From positions 1 through 38,871 of the forward strand of contig RZZS01000018.1 of assembly GCA_009929775.1 (NCBI GenBank): DNA of 38,871 bases, read 5' to 3'. A program made the translations under genes and the position numbers. The first letter of the stretch is position 1. The number at the start of each line of letters is the position of its first letter. Of this stretch, positions 35,515-38,871 are shown in pieces. This DNA comes from Alphaproteobacteria bacterium (GTDB lineage Bacteria > Pseudomonadota > Alphaproteobacteria > Micavibrionales > Micavibrionaceae). The notes beneath the pieces were generated by a model. The model saw only the letters and a list, made by a program, of their open reading frames with translations, was not told the DNA's origin and searched no databases.

Positions 35515-36213
35515 GTGGATAGGCCTCTTGTAATAATTACCGGAATAGACGGCGGTTTAGGCTCGGCTTTGCGCTCTTTGTTGTCTGATGATTTCGCTGT
35601 TGTCGGGATGGCGAGAAAGGCCGGGAAGGATGCTTGCGTACGCCGGTGCGATCTTTCCAGTCAGCAGGAGATCGAAGAAGCCTACTCCGATATAATCCAG
35701 AGTTACGGAGCCCCCTCCTTTCTGGTGAATTGCGCAGGCGTATACCATGCCAAGGGATGGGATGTCATAACCGTCGACGAGTTTGATTCGAGCTATAGCG
35801 TCAACATCCGGGCGCCTTTTCTGTTGTCAAGACTTTTTGCCCGGTCGTTCCCCTCTGACGGACGGAAAGGGGCTATCGTCAACGTGGCATCGATAAGTGG
35901 GCAGATCGGAAGCATCGATCCCGCCTATGCGTCGAGCAAGGCTGGGTTGATTATGCTGACAAGGACGCTTGCCAGGTCTTTTGCGGAGGACAATCTGGCG
36001 ATTCGGGTGAATGCTGTCGCGCCGGGACCGATAGAAGGTACAGCGATGGGAGATAGAATCCCGCACGAAAGAATGAAATCTTATCGTGAGAAAATTCCAA
36101 TGAAGCGTTTTGCAACAACCAATGAGGTTGCAAATGCCGTTAAATTCCTTCTCGGAGATGAAGCTTCATATATCACCGGTGCTGTATTGAATGTAGACGG
36201 CGGCCTCGTGTAA
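35515..36213 (+). CDS. short-chain dehydrogenase/reductase
   Basis: A 232-residue classical SDR resembling FabG-like oxidoreductases. It has the nucleotide loop TGIDGGLG (9-16), CDLSS, NCAG (72-75), NVASISG with Ser126 as the likely catalytic Ser, and Tyr138-x-x-x-Lys142 in YASSK. The APGPI and GAVLNVDGG ends are also typical. The substrate cannot be read from the sequence. It starts with GTG at 35515, four bases after kdsA. Codon use is visibly more AT-rich than in kdsA (runs of AAA, ATA and TTA codons, especially 36060-36190), suggesting separate acquisition. It is likely cotranscribed with kdsA and the VOC gene. Confidence 0.87.
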   Translation: MDRPLVIITGIDGGLGSALRSLLSDDFAVVGMARKAGKDACVRRCDLSSQQEIEEAYSDIIQSYGAPSFLVNCAGVYHAKGWDVITVDEFDSSYSVNIRAPFLLSRLFARSFPSDGRKGAIVNVASISGQIGSIDPAYASSKAGLIMLTRTLARSFAEDNLAIRVNAVAPGPIEGTAMGDRIPHERMKSYREKIPMKRFATTNEVANAVKFLLGDEASYITGAVLNVDGGLV

Positions 36214-36226
36214 AGGATGGTGCAAT

Positions 36227-36655
36227 TTGTTGATCGATCATGTGAATATCGTTGTTTCCGATCTCAATAAATCCGTTGCGTTTTACGAGCGGCTGGGGTT
36301 CGACACCGTCCATCGGGATATCCTTGAGGGACGCTGGATATCCGATATCGTCGGCCTGCCGGACGTCAAGGGGGAATACGCCAAACTGAAATTCCCCGGG
36401 ACCGAGACCGCGCTTGAGCTCATGCAGTATTTCCGCCCCGAAGGCGGCGCGGACCCGCAGGCCGGAGAGCCGAACCGCAAGGGCCTGCACCATATGGCGT
36501 TCCGCGTCGAGAATATCGAGGAAATCGTCGGCCGCCTGAAAGGCGCGAGCGTAACGTTCTTCAGCGACATTCAGGAATACGCCCCAGCGAAAAAGAAGCT
36601 CGTCTATTTCTACGGCCCGGACAATGTGGTTCTTGAGTTTTGCCAGTATGGGTAG
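36227..36655 (+). CDS. VOC-superfamily protein (glyoxalase/dioxygenase fold)
   Basis: A 142-residue metal-binding protein of the vicinal oxygen chelate fold, with two beta-alpha-beta-beta-beta modules. Candidate ligands are His5 in IDHVNIVVSDL, Glu64 in ALELMQY, His89 in LHHMAFRVENI and Glu137 in VVLEFCQYG. LNKSVAFYERLGF is the usual first-helix motif. It appears to start with TTG at 36227, with AAAGGA nine bases before; no in-frame ATG precedes the conserved start. The reaction is unknown (lyase, epimerase, dioxygenase or resistance protein). A second copy of its last codons lies at 37428-37484. Confidence 0.85.
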   Translation: MLIDHVNIVVSDLNKSVAFYERLGFDTVHRDILEGRWISDIVGLPDVKGEYAKLKFPGTETALELMQYFRPEGGADPQAGEPNRKGLHHMAFRVENIEEIVGRLKGASVTFFSDIQEYAPAKKKLVYFYGPDNVVLEFCQYG

Positions 36656-36686
36656 GTCCCCGCCTTCCCCCGGCCGGACCGCGTTC

Positions 36687-37337
36687 TCAGGGCGCAGAAG
36701 GGCCCGACACCAGCGGACAGTTATCTGGAGTCAAATTGGACGGCCCTCTCCAGACCTGATCCTGTCTCGCGATCTCGAACCGAAACATGTCCGCTTTGTT
36801 GTCCTGAAACTCTGCGGGGTGGCCGGTTTGTGCTGTGACGCAGATCTGCAGGGTTTCCAGAGTCTTGTTCATTACGGTTTCAACAACCTCCAGTGCGTCA
36901 TTTCTATTCATCAGCGCGTGCGCTTTATGGAATTTTTCGCCGACCGGAATGGATGTTTCGAAGAAGAAGCCATTAACTCCGAGCAGATTGAAAGAGCGAA
37001 AGAGTCCGTCCTCGGTTTCTAGCCTTTCCCAGCCCAGAGGACCATTCTTCAGCGGAACGCCTTCCGCCACCTTGTCTCTGATCGTCTCCTCGATAAGGCT
37101 GCGCATCCAGGCGTCGCGTCCGTCAAAATTTGCCAGAACCCTGTCAACGGGGACAGCGTTGATGTAACCGCTAAAATCAAAGGCATGTTTCTCGATGCCG
37201 TCGGTGCCCCCGCGGACAAGCGCCCCGGCCAGCGCGAGCGCCACCAGCGTGCACGTCGTTTCGACTTTATGGTACTCTATAAATTGTCCTACACGATCAA
37301 ATGATTTCGTCGGATGGCGCGTTTCTCTGTCGTTCAT
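36687..37337 (-). CDS. hypothetical protein
   Basis: I do not recognise this 216-residue product. The start at 37337 is chosen because GGGAGA lies seven bases upstream. The frame stays open to 37481, but the extra residues cross a VOC gene fragment on the other strand. The sequence begins MNDRETRHPTKSFDRVGQFIEYHK. It has one moderately hydrophobic stretch (about 25-43, TTCTLVALALAGALV) that could be a membrane segment, then a soluble region with an FDGRDAWMRSLIEETIRD helix. It is in opposite orientation to its neighbours, inside the kdsA-eno gap. Confidence 0.55.
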   Translation of the reverse strand: MNDRETRHPTKSFDRVGQFIEYHKVETTCTLVALALAGALVRGGTDGIEKHAFDFSGYINAVPVDRVLANFDGRDAWMRSLIEETIRDKVAEGVPLKNGPLGWERLETEDGLFRSFNLLGVNGFFFETSIPVGEKFHKAHALMNRNDALEVVETVMNKTLETLQICVTAQTGHPAEFQDNKADMFRFEIARQDQVWRGPSNLTPDNCPLVSGPSAP

Positions 37338-37427
37338 GAGGGTATCTCCCGGTTTCATCAGCGCCCATTCATACATGCGGCGCGGGATTATGTCAATAAA
37401 AATCGTTGCGGGCACAAATGCGCATAA

Positions 37428-37484
37428 TTCGATTTTTATGGTCCCGAGGATGTCGTTCTGGAGTTTTGCCAGTACGGTCAATGA
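37428..37484 (+). pseudogene. fragment of a VOC gene 3' end
   Basis: The plus strand reads FDFYGPEDVVLEFCQYGQ and a stop (TGA at 37482-37484). This is nearly the same as the last residues of the VOC gene at 36227-36655 (VYFYGPDNVVLEFCQYG). By hand, 14 of 17 aligned residues match, and GAGTTTTGCCAGTA is identical in DNA. A TAA at 37425-37427 closes the frame immediately upstream, so only the tail survives. It is a relic of a second, diverged VOC gene, with the hypothetical minus-strand gene lying between the intact gene and this piece. Confidence 0.7.
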
Positions 37485-37597
37485 TTGTCCTTGAGTTCAC
37501 AGCGTGAAGTCTGGAGGCTTGACGCCTCGGGGAGCTGTGGGCAACGCCGTTTTATTCACGGTCGCGGTCGGTTCACCATCGGTGGAGAGGATTGGGC

Positions 37598-37681
37598 TTA
37601 GCGCGTTTTCAGTTCCGTGGAAATGCTTTCGCGGATTTCGGCGTATCGTTTTATGTCCGGCGTATCGAGGAGTATTTTGTA
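37598..37681 (-). pseudogene. possible gene fragment
   Basis: Between a TAA at 37684-37682 and a TAA at 37600-37598 the minus strand is open for 27 codons reading YKILLDTPDIKRYAEIRE and on to ELKTR. This has protein-like composition and an amphipathic helix pattern, but there is no start codon. It may be the tail of a decayed gene or the displaced end of the frameshifted gene upstream. The rest of 37485-37702 shows a small GAGGC-TTGAC-GCCTC hairpin (37514-37528) and nothing else I can support. Confidence 0.25.
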
Positions 37682-37702
37682 TTATTCGTGCTCCGGTGCG
37701 TG

Positions 37703-38412
37703 CTAGGCGGCGGCAAGAGCGCGAAGTCTGCAGAATGTTTCGAAATTTCTGTCGCTGTACAGCGTGAATATGTCCACAGCAGCCCGCAATAATGTGAACT
37801 GTTCCCACAAATTCTCATCCAGGCCATGATTCTTCCAGTGGCGATTAGTGAAAACGCGCCATTCCCCTCCAATCGCCTCCATGTCGTTAAGTACTTTCTA
37901 TCGAGTTCTACGGCTTCCGAAGAGATCGCGGGCCTTATGAAGGCTGAATCTGCGGAGGGAAATGGTTCTTTGGAGTGTTTTTCTTGAACGTATTCGTCCT
38001 GATGGAGCAACGCATTGCGTATGCGCATCAGCAAATGGTACAAACGTATTGTTCCGCCTGACAGCTGCAACCGGATGGAAAGCTGGTCGTCGGAAGTGGC
38101 TTTTTCATCTTCCTGGGTCATTCCGGTAAGATATCCCGCTTCCGCCCAGGCATTCTTGAAATGCCGCATTTCCGGAAACAGCTTTGTTTCAAGGCTGTCG
38201 TCGGTCCCCTGGAATATGTCGGATGTGACGATCGTGTATGGAGGTGTGCAGTTCCCTCTCTTTAACGTTAGATGCCCTGTCTCGAGCAAGGCATCGACGT
38301 CCTCGTCGATCAATCGGCTTGCCAGTTCCGGGGCTCTTGCATTTAACTGCGTCTTGAGACCTTGCCGAACGGCTGTTTCTTCTGGGTTTGGTCCCACGCA
38401 CTCGCCGGTCAT
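37703..38412 (-). pseudogene. unknown gene with a frameshift
   Basis: I do not recognise the product. From the ATG at 38412 (AGGA upstream) the frame gives about 173 residues (MTGECVGPNPEETAVRQG to AVELDRK), rich in charged helix with LYHLLMRIRNALLHQDE. After that the frame becomes unnatural. Shifting by one base at the A-run near 37894-37899 restores a protein-like end, VLNDMEAIGGEWRVFTNRHW through NFETFCRLRALAAA, with a stop at 37705-37703. The repaired protein would have about 235 residues. The unrepaired frame runs to 37651 with low-complexity residues. Causes could be a real mutation, programmed slippage at the A-run, or a base-calling error. Confidence 0.55.
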
Positions 38413-38723
38413 TCATTCGAACATCCTGTTGCTGAGTTCGATGGTTTCCGGGTCGTCAGATTCGTAGCGAGTCGATCCATCAGGCGCTTGATGGAAACTG
38501 CATGGACGAGGCCTGTGCCAGTTGTGAATGACAATTAACGTATGCGGGTTTCTAGAAGGGTTTCAAGGCCGTTCGCCGTCTGCACATCGTCTATCCTGAG
38601 TATGCCTGTGTTAAAATGTTCTGGTCAGTGAGACTCGTAATCACTGCGCGTATTATGTCAATAAGCGGGATCGGAAAATCACGATTTCCCCGTTGCGGCG
38701 AGGCTATTCCTGATATATCTCAT
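38413..38723 (-). pseudogene. small gene broken by several frameshifts
   Basis: Four consecutive protein-like stretches lie on the minus strand in changing frames. They are MRYIRNSLAATGKS (from ATG at 38723, stop at 38681-38679), DFPIPLIDIIRAVITSLTDQ (from 38680), TGILRIDDVQTANGLETLLE (ending TAA 38537-38535), and NPHTLIVIHNWHRPRP continuing to SNRMFE with a TGA at 38415-38413. Shifts fall near 38681, 38611-38616 and 38541-38556. Joined they would make about 100 residues of unknown function. The final TGA directly abuts the ATG of the next minus-strand gene (TGAATG), as in an operon. Bases 38724-38772 hold the eno ribosome-binding region (GAGGAGAGGA) and perhaps its promoter. Confidence 0.5.
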
Positions 38724-38772
38724 AGGGGCGCGTTTTTAACCGCTATCAAGAGATTCGAGGAGAGGAAAAATC

Positions 38773-38871
38773 ATGACAGCAATCATAGACATCACCGGGC
38801 GCCAGATTCTGGACTCCCGCGGCAATCCCACCGTGGAGGTCGAGGTTTTGCTGGAGACCGGGGCGAAGGGC
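38773..38871 (+). CDS. eno: enolase, N-terminal part (runs off the window)
   Basis: Glycolytic enzyme converting 2-phosphoglycerate to phosphoenolpyruvate, which KdsA also uses. Only 33 codons are present: [27 protein letters not shown], the highly conserved enolase opening with the [10 protein letters not shown] block. GAGGAGAGGAAAAATC precedes the ATG. Its place after kdsA is usual in alphaproteobacteria, although an island of more than 3 kb separates them here. Confidence 0.96.
   Translation, partial: MTAIIDITGRQILDSRGNPTVEVEVLLETGAKG

Noticed and set aside
37338-37481. 48-codon N-terminal extension of the hypothetical minus-strand gene
   Set aside because: It runs antisense through the VOC relic, and the internal ATG at 37337 has a good ribosome-binding site seven bases upstream.

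Overview
This window is a chromosomal stretch from a GC-rich alphaproteobacterium. The evidence is the gene content and order (rpsB-tsf-pyrH-frr-uppS-cdsA-dxr-rseP-bamA-skp-lpxD-fabZ-lpxA-lpxI-lpxB, then gltA, gltX, comEC, lexA, trpCDGE, a PpiD-like foldase, then tpiA-secG-pyrG-kdsA-eno), the use of LpxI rather than LpxH for lipid A, and a GTTC-N7-GTTC SOS box in front of lexA. I cannot name the genus.

Layout. Bases 1-426 hold terminator-like hairpins, one dispersed-type palindrome and a possible promoter. Bases 427-15883 (+) are a near-continuous run of translation, nucleotide, isoprenoid, phospholipid, outer-membrane assembly and lipid A genes. Many of its genes overlap or lie within 40 bases of each other. 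The one intruder is a solute-binding protein gene between pyrH and frr. Bases 15880-29875 are mostly on the minus strand: gltA, gltX, lexA, trpC, trpD, trpG, trpE and the PpiD-like gene. Three plus-strand genes sit among them: an unrecognised HEXXH protein, comEC, and a divergent polysaccharide deacetylase that separates trpE from trpGDC. Bases 30016-38871 (+) are tpiA-secG-pyrG, a PIN/ribbon-helix-helix pair, a nitrilase-family hydrolase, kdsA, an SDR and a VOC protein. After these comes a minus-strand patch with visible gene decay, and then the start of eno.

How the genes work together. UppS, CdsA and Dxr supply lipid precursors. RseP, BamA and Skp guard and build the outer membrane. LpxD/A/I/B and FabZ build lipid A and share acyl-ACP pools with fatty acid synthesis, and KdsA makes the Kdo that is attached to lipid A. 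The Trp genes make tryptophan from chorismate, and LexA controls the SOS response.

Most interesting points: (1) every non-core gene sits at a junction of an otherwise conserved alphaproteobacterial supercluster; (2) the patch 37428-38723 contains a fragment of a VOC gene, a minus-strand gene with one clear frameshift, and a small minus-strand gene whose reading frame must change three times; (3) the HEXXH protein at 17346-18557 is a candidate zinc peptidase that I cannot place in a family, with a promoter-like signal that would give a leaderless message. I see no rRNA, tRNA, CRISPR array, transposase or phage gene.
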